Part shown: positions 44,150 to 53,223 of the stretch, in pieces
How the letters are laid out: the number at the start of each line of letters is the position of its first letter
How positions within the stretch are numbered: position 1 is the stretch's first letter
Assembly: GCA_013112685.1 (NCBI GenBank)
Contig: JABFGC010000001.1
Coordinates: forward strand, 1,054,001 to 1,118,000
Reading direction: 5' to 3'
DNA length: 64,000 nucleotides
Source: Chloroflexota bacterium
GTDB taxonomy: Bacteria; Chloroflexota; Anaerolineae; Anaerolineales; Villigracilaceae
Notes under the pieces: model-generated
Told to the model about the DNA's origin: nothing
What the model saw: the letters and a program-made list of their open reading frames with translations, nothing else
The model's database searches: none
Translations under genes and position numbers: made by a program

Positions 44150-44614
44150 TTACTTTGTCCTTTCGAGTCGAACCACAAACGTGAGTTCTTTATCCGCTGC
44201 CTTGGCGTTCACTTCCCAGCATCCTTCCGACGGGAAGTACAAGCCCGTTGCCTGAAAACGGGTCGGGTAACAGCACGGAATGTGCGCTTCGAGCGCGGGC
44301 GCGTCCGCATCCAAGCGTTTGCCCGTGATGACCAGCTCCGCGCCTTCGGGACGGAACCAGCCGACTTTGATTCCCTCCTCAAGAACAAGCGGGTAATCTT
44401 TGTGCGGCTCGACCCACCAGGCGGACGCCATGATCGAGGAATCTTCGTTCACGAAATAATAGCCGTATTCCGGCGGGTTCATGACCGCGGCATCCACTGG
44501 CGGCTTGACCCAGACAGGCTCGCTGACGGGACAGTTGTTTTTCGCGGCGCATCCGCTCAGGAGCGCAATCGCGATCAGAACGGCGAGCGAGACTTGTCCT
44601 ATTCGACGCGACAT
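44150..44614 (-). CDS. Predicted lipoprotein of unknown function
   Basis: The 154-residue protein has a lipoprotein signal with lipobox LLSGC (Cys22). The mature part is small and beta-rich with several Cys (NNCPVSEP, IPCCYPTRF, SEGCWEV). It lies 16 bases downstream of the probable anti-sigma gene on the same strand and so belongs to the sigma-factor operon, but I recognise no family. Confidence 0.7.
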   Translation of the reverse strand: MSRRIGQVSLAVLIAIALLSGCAAKNNCPVSEPVWVKPPVDAAVMNPPEYGYYFVNEDSSIMASAWWVEPHKDYPLVLEEGIKVGWFRPEGAELVITGKRLDADAPALEAHIPCCYPTRFQATGLYFPSEGCWEVNAKAADKELTFVVRLERTK

Positions 44615-44630
44615 GCGAATTTCCTTTCCA

Positions 44631-45449
44631 TCACGGAATCGGCTCCAGCGATTCGGCGATCTTGATCGCCTCTTCGAGCGGCAAATCCGTTTCGAGGCGG
44701 CAGGTGATACCGTCCCTTTCCCAGATCAGGACATTGCCCTCGACAAGGCGCGTGATTTCAAGGCTGTCATCCGAAAACCGGAGCGGATACGGTCCTACCG
44801 CCCAGATGGCGCGCTGCCCGTTGACGCTGGTTTCCTGAATCACGGTCGGCGCAACCTTTTTGATCGCCCAACTTCCCATTGGGATGAAATGCAGGCTCAT
44901 CTGAACTTCTTCGGGGTTCTGCGCATCCACCCAGACGAGGATGGTCATATCGCCGTCCGCTTCCTGAATGTAGACATAGTCCGGCTTGCCCAGGTCGGGC
45001 GGGTACGCGGGGAGCAGAATCGGGTAGGCGACAAGTTTCTGCGCTTCTTCAAGCGTCGTTTCCCCGGCGATGGATTCAAAGAACGATTGGGATGAAGCAG
45101 GCGTGGCGGTCACAGGCGCCTCGATTTCCGGGACGGCAGGTTGGACCGGTTCTGCCGTCGGCTGGGCGGATTGGGGGAAGATGCGCACGATTCCGATCTG
45201 GATGAATTCGAGGATGGCGGCGCGCGCGGGCGGGATGAGCAAAAGGCTGAGGAGGAGAATCAGCGCGATGGTCAGCGACCAGGTCAACGTCCGGGAGATG
45301 AGGCGGGGACGCCCCTCACCCCTGTCCCCTCTCCCAGAGGGAGCGGGGAGTGAGCGCAGGCGCGCAGAGACGAATCCGGCAATGTCGGGCGTGGGCGGGT
45401 AGTCCATCCCTTTTGCGATGTCGCGCAATTGCTTTCTGAATTCGTTCAT
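44631..45449 (-). CDS. Probable anti-sigma factor with membrane span and DUF4367-like domain
   Basis: The 272-residue protein has a short cytoplasmic N-terminus (1-50), one membrane span (about 55-75, TWSLTIALILLLSLLLIPP) and an outside domain. The latter includes EEAQKLVAYPILLPAYPPDL and TILVW, typical of DUF4367-type stress/anti-sigma proteins. Its ATG overlaps the sigma factor stop (ATGA), which supports an anti-sigma role. About 13 residues near 26-40 (LPAPSGRGDRGEG) are encoded by a CCCTCACCCC-type repeat inserted in frame. No zinc-finger HxxxCxxC motif is visible. Confidence 0.72.
   Translation of the reverse strand: MNEFRKQLRDIAKGMDYPPTPDIAGFVSARLRSLPAPSGRGDRGEGRPRLISRTLTWSLTIALILLLSLLLIPPARAAILEFIQIGIVRIFPQSAQPTAEPVQPAVPEIEAPVTATPASSQSFFESIAGETTLEEAQKLVAYPILLPAYPPDLGKPDYVYIQEADGDMTILVWVDAQNPEEVQMSLHFIPMGSWAIKKVAPTVIQETSVNGQRAIWAVGPYPLRFSDDSLEITRLVEGNVLIWERDGITCRLETDLPLEEAIKIAESLEPIP
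45312..45352. repeat. In-frame copy of the CCCTCACCCC palindromic repeat
   Basis: GCCCCTCACCCCTGTCCCCT, CTCCCAGAGGGAG and CGGGGAGTGAG match the intergenic repeat family. It lies inside the anti-sigma coding sequence, just before the membrane span, and keeps the frame. Confidence 0.8.
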
Positions 45450-46008
45450 GCCTCGCGTCCTTCGGAGAGAAGAGGGAAATCCTGCCGGATGATGCGGCGC
45501 AGTTTTTCGAGCGCGCGGTTCAGCCGCGATTTGACCGTGCCCTCCGCCACCTGCAAGACCCGGGCGGTTTCGCCGACGGGGAGTTCGAGAAAGTAGCGCA
45601 GGTAGATGATTTGCTGGTCGGGGAGGTCGAGATGTTTGACGGCTTGCCAGAGATCGTCCGCTTCGATGCGGCCGCACGCTTCGTTCTTCGATGTTCGGCG
45701 GGGGCGGTTCACTGCGGAAGGCGCGCATCAACGCCGCAAGATAGCGCCCGGCGGAACGGCGGCGGTTGCTCGCCAGGTTGGAGGCGATGCTCAACAGCCA
45801 CGGGCGCAGCGGACGCGCGGGGTCGAAGCGCCGGAGGTGATTCCAGTGCGCGCAAAAAGGTCTCCTGGGCGATGTCTTCGGCTTCGTCGGGGTCGCCCAG
45901 GAGCAGGTAGGCAAACCGGAAAACCGCCTGCTGGTGCGCCAGCATGAGCGGCTCCCAGGCAGCCGTGTCGCCGTTTGCGGCGTGGCGGACTAACGTGGGT
46001 TCATCCAA
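45446..46008 (-). CDS. ECF-type RNA polymerase sigma-70 factor (two frame breaks)
   Basis: A protein of about 187 residues. Region 2 reads QAVFRFAYLLLGDPDEAEDI and AQETFLRAL. After a break near 45850 it continues PARPLRPWLLSIASNLASNR, and after another near 45690 region 4 reads LDLPDQQIIYLRYFLELPVG with VAEGTVKSRLNRALEKLRR. All ECF core regions are present. The start is unclear; TTG at 46008 gives the usual length, with GTG codons further upstream. It is followed by its likely anti-sigma gene. Confidence 0.8.
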
Positions 46009-46179
46009 GCGCGTCTCTCTGGAGAGGTGGTCCTTTCGTATGTTATACACCGGTTGGAGTTCGTCGGTTCCATCTTGCTGACTGCGGCAAATTCCCTTAC
46101 CTATGGTTGGACGCGGACGAGCGCGAGGTACGCGGAAAAAACCTTTTCCGGGGTCATTGACCCGCCCCCTGTTTGCTCT

Positions 46180-46185
46180 TAAAAT
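46180..46185 (+). promoter_or_regulatory. -10-like box, leaderless type, before a short ORF
   Basis: TAAAAT lies six bases (GACCCC) before the ATG at 46192, the spacing seen at other genes in this window. Confidence 0.4.
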
Positions 46186-46191
46186 GACCCC

Positions 46192-46278
46192 ATGCCAAAG
46201 AAAGCGCCCAGCATGGGTAAAGTACCCGGAACGGGTATTGCAGGCTTTTACCTCCCCGACCACGACCCTCCAGCGTGA
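46192..46278 (+). CDS. Possible 28-residue leader peptide upstream of kamA
   Basis: The short ORF encodes MPKKAPSMGKVPGTGIAGFY and eight more residues, then TGA. It starts six bases after a -10-like box and ends 64 bases before the lysine 2,3-aminomutase ATG. Lys is fairly frequent (3 of the first 10). It could be a leaderless leader peptide or chance. No attenuator hairpin was seen. Confidence 0.3.
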   Translation: MPKKAPSMGKVPGTGIAGFYLPDHDPPA

Positions 46279-46342
46279 GCGGCTGTCGCTTATTGTCGCC
46301 AATCCGTTTTTGAACCTTCCCTTACAACTATTTGGAGGAACC

Positions 46343-47672
46343 ATGAAAACCGAGTTTGTTTCCAAGCGCGCAAAAATTTACGCCGACGTTCCCGACGAAA
46401 AGTGGAACGACTGGCGCTGGCAATTGAGCAACCGCCTGAACACGGCGGACGAGATCGAAAAAGTATTCCCGCTCGCCGAGAGCGAGCGCAAGGCGCTGCA
46501 AACGCAAGGCATCTTCCGCGTGGACGTGACGCCCTACTTTATTTCCCTGATTGACCCCGACGACCCGAACGACCCCATCCGCAAGCAGATCATCCCGCTC
46601 GCGGAGGAATTACAGTCCTTCACCGCCATGATGGAGGATTCACTTGCCGAAGACCGCCACTCTCCCGTGCCGGGGCTGGGTCCACCGGTATCCTGACAGA
46701 GTGCTCATGCTGGTGACGACCCAGTGCGCCTCGTACTGCCGCTACTGCACCCGCTCGCGCATCGTCGGCGACCCCGGACAAACCTTCAAACGCGAAGAGT
46801 TCGAGATGCAGATCGAGTATCTCAAGCGCACCCCGCAGGTGCGTGACGTGCTGCTCTCTGGCGGCGATCCGCTCGTGCTCGCGCCCAAAATTCTCGAAGA
46901 ATTGCTCTCGCGCCTGCGCGAGATTCCGCATATCGAGATCATCCGCATCGGGTCGCGTGTGCCCGTCTTCATGCCGATGCGCGTGACTCAAGAATTGGTG
47001 GACATGCTCGCCAAGTACCACCCACTGTGGATGAACATTCACGTCAACCACTCGAACGAGATCACCAAGGAACTCGCCGAAGCCTGCGACCGACTCACCC
47101 GCGCGGGCATTCCGCTTGGCAATCAGTCTGTGCTGCTGGCGGGCGTGAACGACAATGTCCACATTCAACGTCAACTGGTGCAGGACCTCGTCCGTATTCG
47201 TGTGCGCCCATACTACCTTTATCAGTGCGACCTTGTCGAAGGCGCCGGTCACTTCCGCACGCCGGTTGCCAAGGGCATCGAGATCATGGAAGGTCTGCGC
47301 GGACACACCTCTGGCTATGCCGTGCCGCAATTCATCGTAGATGCGCCCGGCGGCGGCGGCAAGATTCCGCTCATGCCGAACTACCTCTTGAGCATGTCTG
47401 ACCACAAGGTCATCCTGCGCAACTACGAAGGCTACATCACCACCTACGAGGAACCAACCGACTACATCCCGTCGGATGCGGCAAAATTCAAGGGACTCAA
47501 ACGCCCCGAACCGGGTCAAACCGGACTGACCGGTCTGCTCGACGGCGACCAGATGTTCATCAAGCCCGAAGGCTTCGACGAACTCCACAATCGCGGCGGC
47601 ATCCAGCACCGCTTGAAGGACGAAAACAAGTGGAAGCCGCTTGGCATCGGCTCCGGCGAATCTTCCGATTGA
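46343..47672 (+). CDS. kamA: Lysine 2,3-aminomutase (one frame break)
   Basis: A radical-SAM, PLP-dependent enzyme of about 443 residues: WNDWRWQLSNRL at the N-terminus, the SAM-cluster motif CASYCRYCTRSR, DVLLSGGDPLVL, and the PLP lysine region VDAPGGGGKIPLMPNY. It converts L-lysine to beta-lysine, used in lysine fermentation or in making the osmolyte N-acetyl-beta-lysine. An acetyltransferase ablB is not adjacent. The frame breaks near 46677 (CTGGGTCC, where CTGGTCC is expected). TTGGAGGAACC gives a good ribosome-binding site at 46343. Confidence 0.92.
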
Positions 47673-47707
47673 TACGCAGCCCCTACAATTCAGGGGACTG
47701 ATATACT

Positions 47708-47742
47708 TAGACCTGACGGGCGGATGGAGTCCGTCAGGTCTA
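47708..47742. repeat. Palindrome of the AGACCTG/CAGGTCT type
   Basis: TAGACCTGACGG (47708-47719), 11 bases, CCGTCAGGTCTA (47731-47742) is a 12-bp perfect stem between kamA and the lipoprotein gene. It resembles the palindromes at 14797-14829 and in lipB and may also serve as a transcription stop, though no T-tract follows. Confidence 0.7.
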
Positions 47743-47762
47743 TTCGATCAAGGAGATAATCC

Positions 47763-48384
47763 ATGTCCAAAAAACTGCCGTTACTGATACCTCTCGCCAT
47801 CCTGCTCGCATCCTGCCTGCCGTCGCAGCAGAGCCCACCGCCGACGTTCAGTCGCAGGTCAATACCGCCGTTGCCGGGACGATGCAGGCCAACGAACAGA
47901 TTGCCCGCTCTGTGGAAGAGACAGTCTCCGCCCAACAGCCGGAAGCCACGCTCGCAAGCGACCAGCCCGGCGCCAGCAGTGTCGCCCTCCGGTGAGCGAA
48001 ACACCGACCGTCACCTTCACACCGTTCATCGTGGCATCCGCCACCCCAACCAACACGCTCATCCCGCCCAAATACTCCTGCACGGTCATCAACCGCAAGC
48101 CAAAGGACAATACCACCTTCCGCCAGAATGAAGAGTTCGAGATCATGTGGGTCGTCGTCAACACCGGCACGCGGCCCTGGTATGAAAACGTTGATATGAA
48201 GTTTGTCAGCGGGACGAACTTTGCCGGGTCCAAGCGCGTGGAGATCCGCAAGGGATTGCAGCCCGGCGCATCGTATGAAGTGCGCCTCGACGGCAAAGCC
48301 CCCAGCAAAGCGGGTTACTACGTCATGACCTGGCTGGTGGACGGTCCCATGTGCTACGCGTACGCCGCCATCAATGTGAAGTAA
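47763..48384 (+). CDS. NBR1-type Ig-like domain lipoprotein (two frame breaks)
   Basis: A protein of about 206 residues with lipobox LLASC (Cys18) and a Thr/Ser/Gln-rich linker. The C-terminal domain contains FRQNEEFEIMWVVVNTGTRP and YEVRLDGKAPSKAGYYVMTW, the pattern of the NBR1 central Ig-like domain common in Chloroflexota surface proteins. The frame breaks near 47833 and 47994, both in the linker. AAGGAG precedes the ATG. It probably sits on the outer face of the membrane and binds other proteins or glycans; function unknown. A paralogue follows 14 bases downstream. Confidence 0.75.
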
Positions 48385-48398
48385 AGGCTGTGTGAACC

Positions 48399-49040
48399 AT
48401 GCTCCGGGGTAGATCCAGAATCTTCCTTTTTTCCGTCGTTGCCATTCTGGTGCTGGCGTGCGTTCCCACGCTCGGACCTGCCTCTGCTCCCATCCCAACC
48501 CTTGACCCGAATGCCCCCTTTACGGCGATTGTCCAAACCGCAGGCGCGGCGGGGACCCAGACGGCTTTGTCCGGTCCGCCCACTGCCACATCTACTGCCA
48601 CGCCCACACGCACGCCCACCGAAACGCCGACCCCGACCCCCACGTTCCTGTTCCTCGTTCCTCCGACGTATACCGTTCCGCCCACGCAGATTCCGGTGGG
48701 CAGTTCGGGTTTGGAATACGAATGCCAGGTCATTTCGCAGGAACCGGCGAACGAGAGCGTCTTTCCGGCATCCACCCGCTTCGAGGCGCGCTGGATCGTG
48801 GCGAACGTCGGCAAGGCGACCTGGAATTCCGGCGACGCGGATTACCGTTACAGCGAAGGCACGCGGATGTACCTGCAATCCATCTATGATTTTCCGGCGA
48901 CCATTTCGCCCGGCGTGACGGTGGAACTGGCGGTCAGCATGCAGTCGCCGTCTAACCCGGGAACATACACAACCACCTGGAACATCACCATCGGCAAGAG
49001 AAATTTCTGCCCAATGAAGTTGACCATCAACGTCCAGTAG
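48399..49040 (+). CDS. NBR1-type Ig-like domain lipoprotein
   Basis: The 213-residue protein has a signal with lipobox-like ILVLAC (Cys21) and a long Thr/Pro linker (TATSTATPTRTPTETPTPTP). The NBR1-type domain shows PASTRFEARWIVANVGKATW and PSNPGTYTTTWNITIG. Two Cys (EYECQV and FCPM) may form a disulfide. It is a paralogue of the upstream gene and probably co-transcribed with it. Such Thr/Pro linkers are typical for Anaerolineae surface lipoproteins. Confidence 0.82.
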   Translation: MLRGRSRIFLFSVVAILVLACVPTLGPASAPIPTLDPNAPFTAIVQTAGAAGTQTALSGPPTATSTATPTRTPTETPTPTPTFLFLVPPTYTVPPTQIPVGSSGLEYECQVISQEPANESVFPASTRFEARWIVANVGKATWNSGDADYRYSEGTRMYLQSIYDFPATISPGVTVELAVSMQSPSNPGTYTTTWNITIGKRNFCPMKLTINVQ

Positions 49041-49050
49041 ATACAAAAAA

Positions 49051-49078
49051 TCCTCCGAGTAACCCGGAGGATTTTTTG
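49051..49078. terminator. Bidirectional terminator
   Basis: ATCCTCCG (49051-49058), 7-base loop, CGGAGGAT (49066-49073), TTTTTT on the right and AAAAAA on the left. It stops the lipoprotein operon and, from the other side, pheT. Confidence 0.85.
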
Positions 49079-49088
49079 TAAGGGTCGG

Positions 49089-51646
49089 TTAACTTCTTAA
49101 CTTCGCGCCCAGTTCCTTTTCCAGCCGCTTGACGATCTTGTTGCGGATGGCGGCGGCTTCGGCGTCGGTCATGGTCTTGTCTTCGGCTTGGTAGGTCAAT
49201 GCGTATGCCAGGGATTTTTTGCCCGCGCCGATCTGCTCGCCGCGATACACGTCGAACAGGCGGACGTTCGTCACGCTTCGACCTCCCGTCTGGCGGATCA
49301 GCGCTTCGACGGATTCCGCCAGCACCGCTTCATCCACGATGACGGCGATGTCTTCGTAAATGGGCGGGGTCTCAGGGATGGTTTTGATTCCGTAGGTCGG
49401 CTGGATGCCGCGCAGCAGGTCGAGGTCGAATTCCGCGACGAGGATGGGGGAATCGCCCAGTTCGTATTGCTCCTTCACCAGTGGATGCAATTCACCGAAC
49501 GCGCCCACGACTTGTCCGTTCACTTTCAGTTCGGCGGTTTTGCCGGGGTGGAGATGGGAGTAGGAATCGCTCGCAGTGTAGGAAACGTTCGGGAGGCGCA
49601 ACCCGCTCAACATGAGTTCGATGCGTCCCTTCAGGTCGTAGAAATCCAGTTTGGAAGAATCCTTCACATCCCATGCGGTCGCTTCGCGCAAGCCCGTCAT
49701 CACAATGGCAAGTTTGCGCGGCTCTTTGGGGAGATCATTCTTGACGGGTTCAAAGATCGGACCGATTTCAAAGAATGAAAACGAGTCGCTGTAACGGATG
49801 TTTTTCTCCAGCGTATCCAGCACGGAGGCGATGAGGCTGCGGCGCAGGATGCTTTTTTCGGGCGCGATGGGATTCGCAAGTCGGACGTAATCGTCGTAAC
49901 GCGCGATGCGCGATTCTCTTTCCACGGAAGTCATGCGATACGTGACAACCTCCGGAAGCCGAGCGCGACGAGCAGATCGCGCAGATGCTCCTCCCACTCG
50001 TGGACGGGATTGCCGACCTGCGGCGGGAGCGCGTCTGCCATGGTGGTGGTGGGGATGTTATCGTAGCCGTACACGCGCGCGACTTCTTCCAGCACATCCG
50101 CCATGCCGACGATGCCCTCGCCGATGTCAAGGCGATGATCGGGAGCGGTAACTTGTAACCGGTTATCGGTAATTTTGCATTTGAATTCGAGGCGCTTCAA
50201 AAGGTCGGCGGTTTGTTCGAGCGTGAGGTCAATGCCGAGCCAGCGTTTGACATCGTTGACGGTGATGTTCACCACCGCATCCTTCGGCGGGAGCGGGTAC
50301 GCATCCACAAGGTCGGGGGCGATCGCGCCGCCGGACCATTCCGCCATATATTTCAAGCCGAGGAGGACGCCTTGCTCCGCGAGCGAGGGATGCACGCCGC
50401 GCGAAAAGCGGAACGACGCCTCGGACGGCAGGTTGTGCTGTTTTGCCGTGCGGCGGATGTTGATGAAGTTCCACGCCGCGCCTTCGAGCAGGATGTTTTT
50501 GGTGGAGTCGGTCACTTCGGATTCCGCGCCGCCCATCACACCCGCGAGGGAGAGCGAGCCTTTTTCGTCGCAGACCAGCACGTTCGTTGCAGTGAGCATG
50601 CGCTCGACACCGTCCAGCGTGGTGAGTTTTTCGCCGTCCTTCGCGGTGCGGGTGATGATTTTGATTTTGTAGGTCGAGTTACTAACTCGACCTACCAACA
50701 CATCGTAATCGAAAGCGTGGAGCGGCTCACCCAGTTCGAGCATGGCGTAGTTGGTCGCATCCACCACGTTGTTGATGGGGCGGATGCCCGCCAGTTTGAG
50801 CCTGCGCTGGATCTGGTACGGACTGGGTTTGATCTCAACATTGCGAATCAATCCGACGACAAAGCGCGGGTTGAGCTCCGGCTCGGTGATTTCGATCTCG
50901 ACCAAATCGGTCACAGGTTGAAGGTTTGAGGTTGAAGGTTGGGCCTGTAACTTTGAACTTTCAACTTTCAACCCTCTGCCAAGCATCGCCGCTAACTCTC
51001 GCGCAATCCCAATGACATTCGCATTTCTTGCCATGTTCGGCAGGATGGAAATATCCAGCACGGCGTCGCCCATGTAATCCACGAGCGGCATGCCGACCGG
51101 CGCGTCGTCGTCGAGGAGGATGATGCCTTCGTGTTCCTCGGTGATGCCCAGTTCCTTTTCCGAGCAAGCCATCGAGTACGACTCCACGCCGCGAATCTTG
51201 GCACGTTTGAGGGTCATCAACACCTGACCTTCGGCGTGACCGTCGTAGAGCGTCGCGCCTTCTTTGGCGTATGCCACCTTGATCGGCTTGGGCAGTTTGC
51301 CCGTGCCTTTGAGGTGGAAGATGTTCGGCGCACCCGTCAACACGACCTGGTCCTGCTGACCGTCGTACAGGTCGAGCAGGGTCAACTTGTCCGCGTTGGG
51401 ATGCGGCTTGACTTCGCGGACTTCGCCCACCACGATCTTCTCGCGATCCCAGTCAATGCCGCTGGTCTTGAACTCGTGCCTCCCGCTGGAGTGCATTCCC
51501 TGCGCGGCGTGGTCGGGCATCGGCAAGCCGACGTAGCGAATCTCGTCCACCTCCATGCCCGCGAGGGTGAGTTTGCGCGCAATATCTTCGATGGACAAGC
51601 CATCGAGGTCAATGAAATCTTTCAGCCAGGAAATGGGTACTTTCAT
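49089..51646 (-). CDS. pheT: Phenylalanyl-tRNA synthetase beta subunit (one frame break, repeat insertions)
   Basis: A protein of about 852 residues. It has the tRNA-binding domain (VGEVREVKPHPNADKL), the B3/B4 editing region (INNVVDATNYAMLELGEPLH), the B5 domain (WLGIDLTLEQTADLLKRLEF) and a C-terminal ferredoxin-fold anticodon domain (FSFFEIGPIF, YEDIAVIVDE). The frame breaks near 49950 (CTTCCGG, one C short). It is longer than the usual 800 residues because of in-frame insertions: KVESSKLQAQPSTSNLQP near residue 230 and RVSNSTYKIKI near residue 325, both encoded by repeat-type DNA. It is co-transcribed with pheS. Confidence 0.93.
50669..50695. repeat. 27-bp perfect palindrome inside pheT
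   Basis: GTAGGTCGAGTTA (50669-50681), C, TAACTCGACCTAC (50683-50695). The palindrome is read in frame as part of a small extra loop (RVSNSTYK) in PheT. Confidence 0.8.
50914..50974. repeat. In-frame GGTTGAAGG/CTTTCAACTTTC repeat in pheT
   Basis: GGTTGAAGGTTTGAGGTTGA and GTAACTTTGAACTTTC plus AACTTTCAACC form an imperfect inverted repeat. It adds about 20 residues between the tRNA-binding and B3 domains of PheT. Confidence 0.65.
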
Positions 51647-51663
51647 AATTTATTCCTTGTCCA

Positions 51664-51712
51664 AAAAGAGGATTGGAGGATTAGAGAATTCTCCAATCCT
51701 CTAATTCTCTAC
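51664..51712. repeat. Inverted repeat in the pheS-pheT gap
   Basis: GAGGATTGGAGGATTAGAGAATTCTCC and CAATCCTCTAATTCTC are largely self-complementary. The related GAGAATAGAGATTAGAGAG run lies at 52797-52820 upstream of pheS. Confidence 0.55.
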
Positions 51713-51714
51713 AT

Positions 51715-52775
51715 TTAGAACTGCTCCAAAAACCGGACATCGTTCCCCCAGAAATAACGAATGTCGCCGACTTTGTTTCTCAGCATCAACTGGCGTTCGG
51801 GTCCCATGCCCCGGGCATAGCCGGAGTAGATCGCCGGGTCATAGCCGCCGTTTTGCAGGACGACTGGATGCACCATCCCGCAGACCGAGAATTTCCAGCC
51901 AGCCCGAATTTTTGCAAACCGCGCAGACCCTTTCCGCCGCAGACGAAACATTCCACGTCCACTTCGGCGCTCGGCTCGGTGAACGGGAAGTACGACGCGC
52001 GGAAGCGCAGCCTCGCGTTCTCGCCGAACATGCGGCGGACGAAATCCGCAATCGTGCCTTTCAAGTCCGCGAAGGTGATGTTCTTGCCCACGGCGAGTCC
52101 CTCCACCTGGTTGAACTGCACTTCCGAACGCGCCGTGATCTGCTCATGGCGAAAACACATACCTGGTGATGCAATACGAATAGGCGGGGGGGCGCTTGGG
52201 TTCATTGAGGAGAAGTAACGCATCGCGCGGATTTGACCCGGTGATGTTTGTGTGCGTAATAAAATTGGATTGTCGCCACGATCATCTGCCTCAACATAAA
52301 TCGTGTCCTGCATGTCGCGTGCAGGGTGATGAGGCGGGAAGTTCAACAACTGGAAGTTGTATTCGTCGGTTTCGACTTCACGGGAGGTAAAGACCTGGAA
52401 GCCCATCTCCGCCAGAAGGTCCAGCACGCGGCGCAGTTGCTGGGTGGATGGATGCAGCCGCCCGACGTATTTCTTCCGCCCGGGCAGGGTTACATCCAGC
52501 GCTTCCTCTTCGAGAGATTTTGCCAGCATGGCGGCTTTCACCGCTTTGGTCTGCTCCTCCAATGCGGCTTCCAGCGTAACCTTTACGCGGTTCGCCGCCT
52601 GACCGATGACGGGTCGCTCCTCTTTGGAGAGTTTGCCCAACTCGGAGAAGACCGACATCAGCGGCGAACTTCGTCCCAGATGTGCCACGCGCCACGCTTC
52701 CAGCGCGGCGGGGTCCGTGACGGAACTCAACGAATCCAACGCCGATTTTTCGATTTCGTTCAGTTTGTCCTGCAT
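51715..52775 (-). CDS. pheS: Phenylalanyl-tRNA synthetase alpha subunit (two frame breaks)
   Basis: A protein of about 353 residues: an N-terminal coiled coil (about 1-90) and then class II synthetase motifs. Motif 2 is [22 protein letters not shown] and motif 3 is [29 protein letters not shown] HPARD marks the PheS subgroup. The frame breaks near 51927 and 51883, both at GGTCTGC where GGTTGC-like codons are expected, inside the zinc-like CxxC region. Start at 52775 with GGAGG upstream; an in-frame extension upstream is repeat DNA. It is preceded by a T-box leader. Confidence 0.9.
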
Positions 52776-52861
52776 ACATGCCTCCAAAATCAGAGAATGG
52801 AGAATAGAGATTAGAGAGTGGAGACCAGTCATCTAATCTCTACTCAACTACTCTCTGCTCT

Positions 52862-53174
52862 TACAAACAAAAACCTCCCGCCCACAATGGGACGGGAGGC
52901 GCTTTCGCAGTCCCGCGGTACCACCCAAATTAGCGCTCGCCGTTTAAGGCTCGCGGCTCGCTTTATGCCGACTGACATCGGCTTCCCTGATAACGCCGGG
53001 ATCGCGGTTCGCACTACCCGGTAACGCGAGATACTATCTCGCGTTACTTTCACGCGAACAGCTCGAGAGGGAACTTCAACTGGTTTCGGTCGGGCGCAAT
53101 TTCACCGCTTGCCTTGCGCGTCTCTGGCGGCTTCTGCCAGCCTACTTTCCTCTGTCACAGCCTTTGCTCGATTG
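52862..53174 (-). ncRNA. T-box leader upstream of pheST
   Basis: The minus-strand leader contains GGGTGGTACCGCG, the universal T-box antiterminator bulge that pairs with uncharged tRNA NCCA. It is followed by the terminator CCTCCCGTCC-N6-GGGCGGGAGG and TTTTTGTTT (52864-52899). Near the 5' end GAGGAAAGTAGG fits the stem I base with its AGTA motif. TTC at 53071-53073, next to CCTCTC, is the probable phenylalanine specifier. Uncharged tRNA-Phe would thus raise pheS-pheT transcription. Confidence 0.9.
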
Positions 53175-53180
53175 CCTGTA

Positions 53181-53208
53181 ATTATCTGCGGAATTGAAGC
53201 CGTGTCAA
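53181..53208 (-). promoter_or_regulatory. Sigma-70 promoter of the pheST T-box transcript
   Basis: TTGACA (53203-53208), 16-base spacer, GATAAT (53181-53186), giving a start near 53174. It overlaps the divergent promoter of the gene at 53224. Confidence 0.75.
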
Positions 53209-53211
53209 GGC

Positions 53212-53217
53212 TATAAT
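53212..53217 (+). promoter_or_regulatory. -10 box, leaderless type
   Basis: TATAAT lies six bases (CCGCTC) before the ATG at 53224. Confidence 0.65.
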
Positions 53218-53223
53218 CCGCTC

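Noticed and set aside
46279..46342. Lysine riboswitch upstream of kamA
   Set aside because: The gap is far too short for the L-box fold and lacks its conserved helices.
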